Positions 1 through 8,156 of a DNA stretch of 45,781 nucleotides are shown here, one piece after another. The position numbers were made by a program, and so were the translations under genes. Every line of letters starts with the position of its first letter. Position 1 is the stretch's first letter. This DNA is from JANPLN01 sp041736155 (GTDB lineage: Bacteria; Bdellovibrionota; Bdellovibrionia; Bdellovibrionales; JAGQZY01): positions 1 through 45,781 of the forward strand of contig JBGSUL010000121.1 of the NCBI GenBank assembly GCA_041736155.1. The letters are read 5' to 3'. A model generated the notes under the pieces. That model had not been told where the DNA came from. It saw nothing but the letters and a program-made list of their open reading frames with translations, and ran no database searches.

Positions 1-38
1 TTTACCTCGTCGCTGAATTTTCTCTTTGGCTTTCCCAT
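1..38 (-). CDS. IS3-family transposase OrfA, N-terminal 12 residues only
   Basis: Reading leftward from the ATG at 38-36 gives MGKPKRKFSDEV before the window ends. Short basic starts of this kind with a K/R-F-S/T-x-E pattern are typical of IS3 OrfA proteins, whose helix-turn-helix follows. A ribosome binding site (AGGAG and AGGA) lies just upstream at about 42-51. The rest of the gene and OrfB lie outside the window. The family assignment is supported by the inverted repeat at 137 and by the OrfB C-terminus at the other window end. Confidence 0.7.
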   Translation of the reverse strand, partial: MGKPKRKFSDEV

Positions 39-137
39 TTCCTGACTCCTAAATGCTCTGAATATAGAGCAGCTTGGGCCAGCCCGCTATTGTAACTTCT
101 TCACCGTGTTAGACTCCAGCTTTACGCCCGCAGTCCA
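1..137 (-). mobile_element. IS3-family insertion sequence, 5' (OrfA-side) end, partial
   Basis: This is the outer end of an insertion sequence that continues beyond the window. Read on the minus strand from base 137 it begins TGGACTGCGGGCGT, and the same 14 bases open the element at 45645. The two ends agree over about 30 bp with a few mismatches, as terminal inverted repeats do. About 100 bp inside lies the start of an OrfA-like transposase gene. TG...CA ends and a two-ORF transposase fit the IS3 family. The subgroup cannot be told from this fragment. Confidence 0.85.
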
Positions 138-173
138 TACATTCATAGATTTTTTTTGAAAGGGAATTTTGTG

Positions 174-545
174 ATGAAAAAAATGTTAGTTGCATTTATG
201 TTGGTGTTTTTATCAAACTCCGCTTTTGCGAGTGAGCCTAAGAAATGTACTTATCCGGATTACCAAAAGCTGGATAAATATCTTGGCAGCGCCACTACAA
301 CGTTCGTAGGGGTCGATAAAGCTGTCGTCCTTAGCCTTCTTAGAGAAGAAATGGGGCCTGAATGTATTTATGCAAATTTTCAAGATGATTTGGGCATGAC
401 CTCGGTCTTTAGACTTACTGCGAGCAATGGTGTTGTTTATCACATCGAAGTCGTACTTGACGTGAACGGTGTGGCTACTGAAGTTGAAATTTTAAAAATT
501 CTACCAGGTGGTCCATATACTCCACCCGAAGCTGGTGTTTATTAG
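174..545 (+). CDS. Small secreted protein of unknown function
   Basis: The product has 123 residues and begins MKKMLVAFMLVFLSNSAFAS, a clear Sec signal peptide with a likely AFA/S cleavage, so it is probably periplasmic. The mature part has two cysteines and looks like a small alpha/beta fold; I recognise no family. An in-frame TTG at 156 exists, but the ATG at 174 is preferred because an AAAGGGA ribosome site at 159-165 is well spaced for it and the signal peptide starts there. The IS end at 137 lies only 36 bp upstream, so the native promoter may have been replaced by the insertion. A terminator-like hairpin follows at 597. Confidence 0.7.
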   Translation: MKKMLVAFMLVFLSNSAFASEPKKCTYPDYQKLDKYLGSATTTFVGVDKAVVLSLLREEMGPECIYANFQDDLGMTSVFRLTASNGVVYHIEVVLDVNGVATEVEILKILPGGPYTPPEAGVY

Positions 546-596
546 ATTCAAGCTTTACTTTTTATTGAAAAACAAGAGCAAATGGTCAGAGCAGTC

Positions 597-620
597 AAGG
601 CGGAACTCCACGCCTTATTT
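597..620 (+). terminator. Probable Rho-independent terminator
   Basis: A stem AAGGCG/CGCCTT with an eight-base loop (603-610) is followed by ATTTTG. It lies about 50 bp after the stop of the 174-545 gene. The stem is short and the T-run interrupted, so the strength is uncertain. Confidence 0.5.
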
Positions 621-690
621 TGAATTTAAGCTTTAGGTAATAGTTTGAGGGTTAAATAGCTGTGAGTGTCGGATGAGTTTATTGCCGGAT
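621..690 (+). repeat. Intergenic dispersed repeat, copy A
   Basis: Contains AGGTAATAGTTTGA followed by GTTAAATAGCTGTGA and GATGAG, in the same order and spacing as in the copies at 1567 and 1911. It has the TTTAAGCTTT lead-in shared with copy C. No coding sense or terminal inverted repeat is visible. Confidence 0.75.
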
Positions 691-703
691 CCTGGAAAGC
701 CAC

Positions 704-1471
704 TCAATTGATAATATAGCTACTACTTTCTCTTAGCGGTAACTCATCTTCTGCGTCTACTGGCCCATATTGGGGACTATTAAGATTATCAATGATGTAA
801 GGCAAGTCGTGCCACAAATGAGGATCGTTAAAATAAAAGATTCTGAAAAGGAATCGATCTTTGTTTGGGGAAGCTAAGTATTGAATTTGTGGAGAAAGGC
901 GCATTTGTAAAAGGTGATTTTCGTGAGCGATAAAAACGATAGATTGTAATTTTGAATGGGAGAATTCTCGAGCCAGCCAGGCGAGAGTAGGATCATGAGG
1001 TTTAGATCCCTGCACAAATCCCTTTAGAATCACAGATGAATAAAACTCGAGAGCTTCATCATTAAAAATGGTACCTTCCATTTGACGTTCAAAAATTAAC
1101 AAGACTCGATTCAGCCAGTGGAAAACATCTGGCGCTTCAATCGGTCCGAGGTCATCGTAAAGAGCGGGGAGCTGTATGGTTGTGGACGAGGCGATAAATT
1201 GCTGAAATTTATCGATTTCGTAATCAATAACGGGTCTTAAAACCCGCGGAAAGGGGAAGTCATTTGGCAGATCTGTCTCTATAAACTCGAACGTTACGTT
1301 ATGCTTCCTCAATTCTAAAATCGCACCTGTAAGCTCTGGCGACACGAGGTATCCGCCTTTTCTGAGGGCAACGTTGATGCTCTGAGCCTCATCGTCCCCA
1401 GTGATAACCTGGCAAAAGAAAGAAGCATGTACAAAAGTGAAATGAACAAGGGTCATTAAAAATAGGGTCAT
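704..1471 (-). CDS. Secreted protein of unknown function
   Basis: The 255-residue product starts MTLFLMTLVHFTFVHASFFC, a hydrophobic leader lacking positive charge, so export is likely but not certain. The body is rich in aromatic and acidic residues with two later hydrophobic patches; I recognise no domain. There is no convincing ribosome site before the ATG at 1471 or before the next ATG at 1456, so the start is unsure. The gene stands alone between repeat copies A and B, in opposite orientation to its neighbours, which suggests an accessory gene. Confidence 0.6.
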   Translation of the reverse strand: MTLFLMTLVHFTFVHASFFCQVITGDDEAQSINVALRKGGYLVSPELTGAILELRKHNVTFEFIETDLPNDFPFPRVLRPVIDYEIDKFQQFIASSTTIQLPALYDDLGPIEAPDVFHWLNRVLLIFERQMEGTIFNDEALEFYSSVILKGFVQGSKPHDPTLAWLAREFSHSKLQSIVFIAHENHLLQMRLSPQIQYLASPNKDRFLFRIFYFNDPHLWHDLPYIIDNLNSPQYGPVDAEDELPLRESSSYIIN

Positions 1472-1566
1472 GCTTACTATATAAAGGAGAGCACGAAAGA
1501 ATTTCCAATAGAATGTTCAATTGAGTAAAAAAGACACACTCCAGGAAACTTTTATGCCCGGGCTAT

Positions 1567-1650
1567 TATAGGTAATAGTTTGATTGTTAAATAGCTGTGA
1601 TTGTTAGATGAGCCTGGTTTGAGGGCGGGCAGGGGAGCGGACCAGGTTGA
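1567..1650 (+). repeat. Intergenic dispersed repeat, copy B
   Basis: TAGGTAATAGTTTGATTGTT followed by AAATAGCTGTGATTG matches copy A almost base for base. Its downstream part, GGGCAGGGGAGCG, matches GGCTAGCAGGGGAGTG of copy C, so the full unit is about 80-90 bp. Confidence 0.75.
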
Positions 1651-1910
1651 TAAAAGCGCGTTAAAAATTCCTCGTATAGACGGCCCATGGGTCAAGTGAA
1701 AAATTTCCTTGGGTCTTTTTGAGAGTTGGATTGGACCTTGAACTTACATCCTCGTATTCGCGTGCTGGTTAACGCATTAAGATTTGTTCGTATTATGGGG
1801 TAACCACTATCTTACCGCAGATGCTTTTGATCGCGTAACCAGAGTTTTTTACAGCCATCTTTTACGAAGTTACAATGTAACGATAAAGTTTAATGAAAAA
1901 GTACTTTTTT

Positions 1911-2000
1911 GTGAATTTAAGCTTTTAGGAAATAGTTTGAGCGTTGAATGCCGGTGATTTTTTGATGAATCAGGCGCAATGGCTAGCAGGGGAGTGCAAA
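1911..2000 (+). repeat. Intergenic dispersed repeat, copy C
   Basis: GTGAATTTAAGCTTTTAGG then AATAGTTTGAGCGTTGAAT, diverged from copies A and B at scattered positions. It ends about 90 bp upstream of the reductase gene at 2094. Confidence 0.7.
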
Positions 2001-2093
2001 AGACTGAAAAACCGCTTTTGAATTACCATACCTCTGGCGCTCGTATACATTATATAATAAATTTTTGACGTCTTTATTAAAGGGGAACGCAAA

Positions 2094-2702
2094 TTGAAAG
2101 TTTTTTTAGTAGGAGCAACGGGCCGAACGGGGAAGTGGATCCTGAAAGCCGCAATGGACCACGGGTTCGAAGTGACTGTCCTCGTGCGTGATTCTGCAAG
2201 CCAAAGACTTATCCCTCATCCTTCCTTGCGCGTGATCCAGGGTGACCTTTTCGCGGTTGAGGATCTGGCCGGGATGCTGATGGGCCATGAAGTTGTGCTC
2301 TCTGCCCTGAGCAGTGATGTCGTGGAAGCGGGAACCAGAAGGTTAATCGCTGCAGCGGAACGCGCAGGTCTGCGACGATTCTTGGGTATTGCTGGAGGAG
2401 GGATCCTTCAACTCGATGAGGCGCATTTACGTCGCGAGAGACCCGGTTATCCAGCCATTTTCCTAAAGAGTTCCGAAGGTCACCTCAATGCTTGGCATGC
2501 TTTGGAAAAGTCCTCTCTGATGTGGACCCTTGTGTGCACCCCCGATCTTGTAGACGCCCCTGCGAGCGGACTTGCGAAACATCGTGAGGACTATATGCCT
2601 GAAGGTGGCAGGAGTGTTCCCTGTGGAGATGTAGCAGAGTTCATCATGGAGGAGCTCAAAACCACGCGTTTTTATCGCAAAAGAGTTGGGTTTACTGTCT
2701 GA
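2094..2702 (+). CDS. NAD(P)-binding reductase, atypical/extended SDR (NmrA/biliverdin-reductase-B-like)
   Basis: The product has 202 residues. It opens MKVFLVGATGRTGKWILKAA, the GxxGxxG dinucleotide-binding loop of NmrA-like and flavin-reductase-like SDR proteins, and continues with an arginine after beta-2 (VLVRD), which favours NADPH. A GDL motif follows at the end of beta-3 and a conserved Ser/Gly strand near residue 100. Such proteins reduce small carbonyl or flavin/tetrapyrrole substrates in the cytoplasm; the substrate here is unknown. The start is TTG at 2094, chosen because AAGGGGAA at about 2080-2087 is well placed and no ATG fits. A TATAAT element lies at 2053-2058 but no good -35 is visible. 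Transcribed toward the ATP-grasp gene at 2815. Confidence 0.8.
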   Translation: MKVFLVGATGRTGKWILKAAMDHGFEVTVLVRDSASQRLIPHPSLRVIQGDLFAVEDLAGMLMGHEVVLSALSSDVVEAGTRRLIAAAERAGLRRFLGIAGGGILQLDEAHLRRERPGYPAIFLKSSEGHLNAWHALEKSSLMWTLVCTPDLVDAPASGLAKHREDYMPEGGRSVPCGDVAEFIMEELKTTRFYRKRVGFTV

Positions 2703-2814
2703 TATCGAAGTCATGACCAATGAATTTCGAATCTCAATGAACTTCCTGGAGGGATACTTGAGTGAATGCACGAATGTGATTGACCTCAGTATTAGCGGAG
2801 CACCGGTGATTTTT

Positions 2815-3699
2815 TTATAGATGCAGTTTAAGGGCTTGGGCGAAGCGGGCGGCGGCGTGGGAGTCATAGGTGAGATACAGTGACGGCTCGATGAGCTCCA
2901 CTTCGCTAATCAAAGGAAGCGTGTCCCAATCCACGATATCAATGCGTGAGTACAGCCATGGGGAGTCGAGAGTGGCCAGTACTTTTTCCGACAGGGTGAA
3001 GAGCTCTTTTGAAGGTTTGAGTGGCTTGGTGTGGCCACCGAATTCTGCTTGCACGCGGAAATCTTGGGGTTTAGGAGTTTTTAAAACGGCGTGGGAAAAC
3101 TGTGGAGCCGACGAGATGTTAACCGACGAGTTGAAATAAATTAAGGAAACCTCGCCGGCTGTTTCAATGGTGGGGAGGAACGGCTGAACCAAAAGGTCAT
3201 GGGTCTCTAAAATCTCCTGAGCTTTCGGTTGCCAATCTTGTGAGTCGGTCGAACATAAAAATGTTTTAAATGAACTTCCAGATACAGTGGGTTTTAGAAC
3301 AATCTTGCTAAGCTCGTTGTCGGCGAGCCATAAAGAAAGTTTTGTGAGTGGTTGGTGTTTTTTTAAAATAAACGAAGGAATGATGGGAATATTTTTTTGG
3401 GCAAGATCAAGAAGATACTGTTTGTCATAGTTTTGTAAAACAGTCGCTAGAGAATTGATCAAGGTGATTTTGCGGTCTTCTAAAACTCGTAAATATTTTA
3501 AGAAGCTGTCTATTTTAAGATGATAATCCCAAGGGGAACGAATCAGGACATGGGTGCCGTCAGCGTTTTCAGCTGGATCTTGGTTCCAATTGAGAATAGA
3601 GAAGGCAATGCCTTCTTTTTTTAAAAAAGGTAGGAACAGTTGATCATCGGGGCTGAGGGCTGGATGACCATCAAAGGTGAGAATATTTATTTTTTGCAT
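2815..3699 (-). CDS. ATP-grasp enzyme (glutathione-synthetase/RimK-like)
   Basis: About 294 residues, cytoplasmic. The architecture follows ATP-grasp ligases: an N-terminal Rossmann-like part, a central segment NYDKQYLLDLAQKNIPIIPS that resembles the linker into the ATP domain, the lysine-containing strand KIVLKPTVSGSSFKTF, and a C-terminal block with SRIDIVD and ISEVELIEPSLYL carrying the usual Arg, Asp and Glu/Asn metal ligands. These match the bacterial ATP-grasp proteins that form amide bonds between a carboxylate and an amine; the substrate is not predictable. Start ATG 3699 is used; an in-frame ATG at 3720 is also possible. Either overlaps the gene upstream, so it is the last gene of the 8038-2815 operon. 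Confidence 0.75.
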   Translation of the reverse strand: MQKINILTFDGHPALSPDDQLFLPFLKKEGIAFSILNWNQDPAENADGTHVLIRSPWDYHLKIDSFLKYLRVLEDRKITLINSLATVLQNYDKQYLLDLAQKNIPIIPSFILKKHQPLTKLSLWLADNELSKIVLKPTVSGSSFKTFLCSTDSQDWQPKAQEILETHDLLVQPFLPTIETAGEVSLIYFNSSVNISSAPQFSHAVLKTPKPQDFRVQAEFGGHTKPLKPSKELFTLSEKVLATLDSPWLYSRIDIVDWDTLPLISEVELIEPSLYLTYDSHAAARFAQALKLHL

Positions 3700-4019
3700 C
3701 TTACAAACTGCGGAAGGCATTGTGTTTTATCAGAGAGTTTTTCGCGACACTTCTCCATGACGGAATTGCGTGCCGCTGTCTCCGACAACTCTGTGGCCAC
3801 GTAATCGCCATCAAAGGGTGTGCTGATTTGGCAGGAGACATTGGCCATAATATTCAGGCCGCCAGGTTTTGCTAGCACTGTGTCCATTTTGTTTAGCTTT
3901 TCTTGCAGGCTTTTCACTTGTGCCTCGAGTGCGTCCAAACGTTTGCTGGTGGCTGTGTCTTCACTCCGGGCAAAAGATGCAGAAAAAAGAATCATCGTTA
4001 GAGATAGAAATTTAAACAT
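3687..4019 (-). CDS. Small periplasmic coiled-coil protein, unknown function
   Basis: The 110-residue product begins MFKFLSLTMILFSASFARSE, a Sec signal peptide. Residues 26-48 (KRLDALEAQVKSLQEKLNKM) form a short heptad coiled coil of the kind that makes trimers or dimers in envelope proteins. The C-terminal part has four cysteines (in SCQI, EKCR, QCLP and RCKK) that could form two disulfides in the periplasm. No family is recognised. It starts two bases after the S9 peptidase stop codon and overlaps the next gene, so it is co-transcribed with both. Confidence 0.7.
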   Translation of the reverse strand: MFKFLSLTMILFSASFARSEDTATSKRLDALEAQVKSLQEKLNKMDTVLAKPGGLNIMANVSCQISTPFDGDYVATELSETAARNSVMEKCREKLSDKTQCLPQFVRCKK

Positions 4020-4021
4020 AA

Positions 4022-5971
4022 TTACCTCAAGTGCTTTTCGAAAAATTCCAAAATATAAGTCTGTAGCAATACAATGTTAGGACGCTTGGCGACTCCGTGA
4101 CCCTCGTCAGGGAAAATAATCAACTGCGAATCTTTATTTTTCTTATGCACAATTTCATAAAACTGAACAGCTTCGCCCACCGGAACCCGTGGATCGGAAG
4201 CGCCGTGAGCGATCAACAACGGTTTCGTGACTTTATCTACATAGGTGATTGGGGAAAGTTGTAACATCACTTCGCGGTCTTTGGCAGGGTCGCCATATTC
4301 ATTCATGCGCAAAGCCCGTCGGTAAGGTGCCGTGTTTTCGATGAATGTGATCAAACTGCTCATGCCCACAATGGCAAAAGCGGCATCGTAAGAGTCAGCA
4401 AACATCGATGCGCCCACGAGTGTGGAGTAACCGCCGTAACTGCCACCAGTGATCCCCACTTTTGGCACGACACCGTTTTTGGCCCAATTCTTTTTGATAA
4501 AATCAGCGCAGTCGCGAATATCCGTGATGACCTTAAGGCGGTTGGCGCCGTTATCGGCGCGCAGCCAACTTTTTCCGTACCCATCACTGCCACGTACGTT
4601 GGGAGCGACAAAAACAAATCCGTGTTCGGTGTAGAGTTGAGAGAGGGCGGAGAACCGCGGAATAAATTGCGCCTCAGGGCCGCCGTGGAATTGGACGATG
4701 ACAGGACACACTTCGGTTTTGCATTTTTCAGAGCGCCACACAAACATGGGGATTTCTGTTCCATCTTGGGCTTTGTAATACTCTAATGTGGGCTTAAGGA
4801 AATTTTTTGTGTCGATCTCGGGAGTGGAAGAGAGAACCCACTCTTTCGACTGGTTGTTTTTGAGCGAGTACACATAATTTTTGCGCGGACTATTGTGAAA
4901 CTCTCCAGCGTAAGTGAAAAAAGCCTCATTTAAAGAAAAGTTGCCGGGATACGCTTGTTGCGCTTGTGCCAAGTTCGGCAAGTCTATGGTCTTTTGGGTT
5001 TTTAAATTCACTAGTTTTAATTGGGAATTGCCATTTTTATTGAGCGTATAGAAAAGAAAGTTTTTCTTTTTTGATAAACCAAAATCACTAATGTCGTTAG
5101 CAAGCTGTGGGCCCCATGGTGTCAACTGACCTTTCTTGAGTAAGTACAAACGGCGATAGTCTTCAATTTTATTAGTCAGTACAAAGTATTCATCTTTCTT
5201 ATTGCTAAACATCACATCGTAATCTTCGAGTTCATTTTGCCCGATGAGGGGTGTGCTTACTTTGCTAGTGAGATCTAAAAGAAAGTGCTCATTCTGCATA
5301 CTTCCTTTGGCCAAAGTGAGAATCGCTAAATTTCCGTTGATGTCGGACAGAGTCCAAATTCCTGGTTTGTCCCAGATCAGCTCTGGAGTCTTGGTCTTAA
5401 GATTGTATTTGTAGATGGAATAAGATTCTGGAGATTTATCGTTGGTTTGATAATAAAGATTTTGTGAGTCGTCAGTAAATCCCAAAAAGCGTGTTTGGTG
5501 TTTTGAATTATAATAAATTTTTTGAAGGGCGCCACCATTGATGGAAAGCAAATAGATCCCAGGATTTTCATCCCCCTTGGAATCGCGAGACACCACCAGC
5601 CATTTATTGTCGGGGCTTAAACCGACGAGCAGGGACGCGTCTTCTCCGCCCGTGAGTTGTTTGGGGAAACTTTTGGGTCCTTGCAGTTTCCAAATTTGAT
5701 TGGAGCCTGTCACATTCCAATTTACAAAAAGCAGGCGGCCATCGTTGGTGATCATGCCGGGAGATGAGGCGCGTAGGTCCACCAGTTTTTCAATTTGATT
5801 TTTTAGATCTGCCGAAGGTGGCGGCGGAGCAAAGGCGGTGATCTGTTGCGGTGTTAAACTCGCAGCACCAAAGCCAGAATATTTTTTAGAATCCTTGCTG
5901 GTTGTGATCGACTGACAGGCGGTGAGAAAAGCTGTTACCGACACAATAAAAACAGAAAAAGTGATCTTCAT
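4022..5971 (-). CDS. S9-family prolyl-oligopeptidase-type peptidase, lipoprotein
   Basis: About 649 residues. The N-terminus MKITFSVFIVSVTAFLTAC has a lipobox (LTAC), so the enzyme is probably lipid-anchored in the envelope. Residues roughly 40-390 have the repeating strand pattern of a seven-bladed propeller (LLFVNWNVTG, LVVSRDSKGDENPGIY and similar). The C-terminal alpha/beta-hydrolase domain carries GGSYGG with nucleophile Ser511, Asp593 in GASDPRVP and His625 in DEGHG, the full S9 triad. It would cleave peptides after proline or small residues, or act as an acylaminoacyl peptidase. An upstream in-frame start at 5998 was rejected because the signal peptide starts at 5971, where AAAAGG is well spaced. 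Confidence 0.9.
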   Translation of the reverse strand: MKITFSVFIVSVTAFLTACQSITTSKDSKKYSGFGAASLTPQQITAFAPPPPSADLKNQIEKLVDLRASSPGMITNDGRLLFVNWNVTGSNQIWKLQGPKSFPKQLTGGEDASLLVGLSPDNKWLVVSRDSKGDENPGIYLLSINGGALQKIYYNSKHQTRFLGFTDDSQNLYYQTNDKSPESYSIYKYNLKTKTPELIWDKPGIWTLSDINGNLAILTLAKGSMQNEHFLLDLTSKVSTPLIGQNELEDYDVMFSNKKDEYFVLTNKIEDYRRLYLLKKGQLTPWGPQLANDISDFGLSKKKNFLFYTLNKNGNSQLKLVNLKTQKTIDLPNLAQAQQAYPGNFSLNEAFFTYAGEFHNSPRKNYVYSLKNNQSKEWVLSSTPEIDTKNFLKPTLEYYKAQDGTEIPMFVWRSEKCKTEVCPVIVQFHGGPEAQFIPRFSALSQLYTEHGFVFVAPNVRGSDGYGKSWLRADNGANRLKVITDIRDCADFIKKNWAKNGVVPKVGITGGSYGGYSTLVGASMFADSYDAAFAIVGMSSLITFIENTAPYRRALRMNEYGDPAKDREVMLQLSPITYVDKVTKPLLIAHGASDPRVPVGEAVQFYEIVHKKNKDSQLIIFPDEGHGVAKRPNIVLLQTYILEFFEKHLR

Positions 5972-6003
5972 GGTTTTACCTTTTGTGAGGACGTGCAAGA
6001 AAT

Positions 6004-6969
6004 CTAGTGAGTCATTTCTTTGAGCACGAGGTCCAATGTGTCATCCATCCAGCGTTGGGGCTTGAGAGAATGACGGGTTTGCGCCAGGTATCCCATATGT
6101 CCCCCATGATTTTCAAGGTGCAGAGAGACGTTAGGGTTACCTTGGGCTTGCAGGTAAGGTTCCCACGGAATAAAGGGATCGTCCTTGGACATCAACATAA
6201 AGGTCGGTGTTTTTATTTTTTGAAAATGCAAATAAGTAGAGCACTGTTCGTAGTAATCCAAAGCGTTACGGAAACCACCCAAGGGAGCGGTGTAGGCCTC
6301 ATCAATTTCTTCGAGATAGGCCCAGGGTCGAATGATTAAAGAGTCGTCCACCCATTTTTGTTTTTTGCGTGCGGCAATTTCTTTGCGACAGCCATGGACA
6401 AAAAAGAGATCATATAGACGATTGAATCCTTTTTTTAAACTGTCAGAACTGGCCTTGAGATCGGCGGGACCGTTCACCGTAATGGCCTTGTCAGGAAGAT
6501 GAGTTCCGCGTTGGCCAGTCAGCAAGGTGAGTAAGGCGTTCGCGCTGAGGGAAAAACCAATGGCGACCAGTTGTTTGGTAGGCCATGTTTGACGACAAAA
6601 TGCCATCACTTCCGAAATATCATCCCCACGCCCAGAGTGATAAATGCCCTTAGCAAGAGTGACGCCTTCGCCACATCCGCGATGGTTCATCAGCAGCACC
6701 GAGTGATTTTGACGGAGAGCGCGTAGCGCTGTGCGCGCCATGTAAGTGGAATCGACACTACCAATAAGACCATGGAAAATAACCACGAGAGAAGTACTGG
6801 TGCCTGCGTAATAACGTCCAGTGAGTACATCTCCATCACTCAAAGGAATTTGTACCGCTTTGTAGGGTTGAGTGAGTTGTTCCGAGGGAAGTCCGTAAGC
6901 AATCAACGTTTGGCGGTGCCCTGACTTGGCCCAACGGGGTGGGATGCACGGTTCAATTTGTAGATTCAT
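6004..6969 (-). CDS. yheT: YheT-type alpha/beta hydrolase
   Basis: The 321-residue product has the marks of the YheT/ABHD1-3 family: the N-terminal sequence PPRWAKSGHRQTL, an oxyanion-side segment LVVIFHGLIGSVDSTYM, the NHRGCGEG loop, the nucleophile motif GFSLSAN, Asp in MSKDDPFIP and His in NHGGHMGY. Length is normal for the family. No signal peptide is visible, so it should act in the cytoplasm, probably as an esterase or lipase on membrane-derived or storage esters; the natural substrate is not established. Its start overlaps the stop of the methyltransferase gene by 17 bases and the S9 peptidase gene follows after about 30 bases. Confidence 0.87.
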   Translation of the reverse strand: MNLQIEPCIPPRWAKSGHRQTLIAYGLPSEQLTQPYKAVQIPLSDGDVLTGRYYAGTSTSLVVIFHGLIGSVDSTYMARTALRALRQNHSVLLMNHRGCGEGVTLAKGIYHSGRGDDISEVMAFCRQTWPTKQLVAIGFSLSANALLTLLTGQRGTHLPDKAITVNGPADLKASSDSLKKGFNRLYDLFFVHGCRKEIAARKKQKWVDDSLIIRPWAYLEEIDEAYTAPLGGFRNALDYYEQCSTYLHFQKIKTPTFMLMSKDDPFIPWEPYLQAQGNPNVSLHLENHGGHMGYLAQTRHSLKPQRWMDDTLDLVLKEMTH

Positions 6970-8038
6970 TCAAACTCTCCCGTTTAACGCTCACACATTT
7001 TGAGAAAAATCCGAGCTCCGTTGTCACGGGAAATGTCGTTAACTTTTGCAGTTCTTGCTCGAGAGGATGGTTCAGATAGTTTTTATAAAAAGGTTCGTGG
7101 TAATGGAGGGGGAAATCCTGAAGAGCCCATTCTAATTTACTTGAGTCCCCCAACTGAAGAGAATCGACCACCGCGAGCACACCACCGGGTTTGAGCACGC
7201 GCCAAAATTCGGCGAGCACTTTTTGGCGAGTGGCGTGCGGAAGTTCGTGGAAAAGAAAGGAGCAAGTGATGGCGTCAAATTGCTGATCTTTAAAAGGCAA
7301 AGTTTCCACATTGGCTTGCAGAAAATTAACTCGCGGAAAGCGGCGCAAGGCCCGCTGCGCTTCTTTCAGATAAGGAAAACTCAAATCCACGGCAGTAATA
7401 TGAGCGTTCGGAAACGTCAGCGCTAAATCGCGAGTCAGACTTCCGGGGCCGCAAGCGGCATCGAGAATTTCGACCTCTTCGTTATTTTCAAAGGAACGAC
7501 GTAAGGGGACGAGTGCCAAGCGGCGCATGGTCTGCGCTGTGCCTTTAAAAAGAATTTCGACTTGGTGGTTGTATATTCGCGCCGAAGATTCACTCAAGTA
7601 GCCATCGGTTTGAAAATGAAAATTGCGTGAATAGTATTCGGGGACGTCGGTAAGATACTGTTGCGCTTCGGGAGAAAAATCTTTGTGCATTTTCCCTTTC
7701 ATCCGGCGGGCGACTTTGGCGCTATCGTTCCACACTTTAGCTAAACTCAGTGTGTGGCGCAGAGGTGATCCAAGAGAGATGACCGAAGCTGGGTAAAGGC
7801 CGCGGTCGATATTGTGTTGGTCCCATTTATGAAGTTCGTAAATTTCTTTGAGCAGAATGAGAAGCTCTTCTTTGCTGGGAGGTGGTTGTTGACCGTCGTT
7901 TATGTAAAGTTGCGAAAGTAGAAGCAGTGGCAAGCTTTCGGTAAAGTAAACAGCCGACTTTCCAAGGGCAAGATACAGCGGGTTGATTTTGAGGGGATTC
8001 ATTTTCGGAGCATTGATCTTGGGAAGAGATTTAATCAT
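6953..8038 (-). CDS. Class I SAM-dependent methyltransferase
   Basis: About 361 residues. The catalytic domain spans the second half: motif I EILDAACGPGSLTRDLA, the acidic end of beta-2 AVDLS, and FDAITCSFLFHELPH followed by EFWRVLKPGGVLAVVDS, the pattern of the UbiE/MenG and small-molecule methyltransferase group. The first 170 residues are not part of the core fold and may set substrate choice; similar proteins with such N-terminal extensions act on lipids or quinone-like compounds, but here the substrate is unknown. Starts at 8056 (TTG) or 8002 (ATG) are possible; none has a good ribosome site. It is the first gene of the leftward operon ending at 2815. Confidence 0.8.
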   Translation of the reverse strand: MIKSLPKINAPKMNPLKINPLYLALGKSAVYFTESLPLLLLSQLYINDGQQPPPSKEELLILLKEIYELHKWDQHNIDRGLYPASVISLGSPLRHTLSLAKVWNDSAKVARRMKGKMHKDFSPEAQQYLTDVPEYYSRNFHFQTDGYLSESSARIYNHQVEILFKGTAQTMRRLALVPLRRSFENNEEVEILDAACGPGSLTRDLALTFPNAHITAVDLSFPYLKEAQRALRRFPRVNFLQANVETLPFKDQQFDAITCSFLFHELPHATRQKVLAEFWRVLKPGGVLAVVDSLQLGDSSKLEWALQDFPLHYHEPFYKNYLNHPLEQELQKLTTFPVTTELGFFSKCVSVKRESLNESTN

Positions 8039-8076
8039 GCGTTTTATATAGCACAAAATTGGCGAGTCAGGTTAAG

Positions 8077-8109
8077 AAAAATCCCTGGGGCTGAGGGGCC
8101 AGCCCCAGG
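8077..8109 (-). terminator. Rho-independent terminator of lexA
   Basis: CCTGGGGCT (8084-8092) pairs with AGCCCCAGG (8101-8109) around an eight-base loop. On the minus strand the stem is followed by GATTTTTC. It lies about 50 bp past the lexA stop, just upstream of the methyltransferase gene. Confidence 0.8.
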
Positions 8110-8156
8110 TAACAAACAACAACACTTTAGCAATCAATTCTCATTCATCAATACAC

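Larger units (their letters stand above)
1472..2093. other. 622-bp gene-free stretch with repeats and a possible gene relic
   Basis: No intact gene of convincing quality is visible. It holds repeat copies B and C. Between them, on plus, a 25-codon open frame at 1726-1803 ends at a TAA directly after GGGG; removing one G joins it to a second open frame (1802-1957) that reads on for 51 codons. This may be a frameshifted relic, but it has no ribosome site and no recognised family. AAAAAGTACTTTTT at about 1898 is a short palindrome. Confidence 0.5.

Noticed and set aside
621..2000. GTTAAAT/GTTGAAT in the three repeats as integron attC R' boxes
   Set aside because: No matching RYYYAAC partner was found at an attC distance to the left of copy A, no palindromic arms are visible, and no integrase gene is in the window.
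2463..2867. Minus-strand ORF of 134 codons across the end of the reductase gene
   Set aside because: Composition is not protein-like, and it overlaps two well-supported genes.
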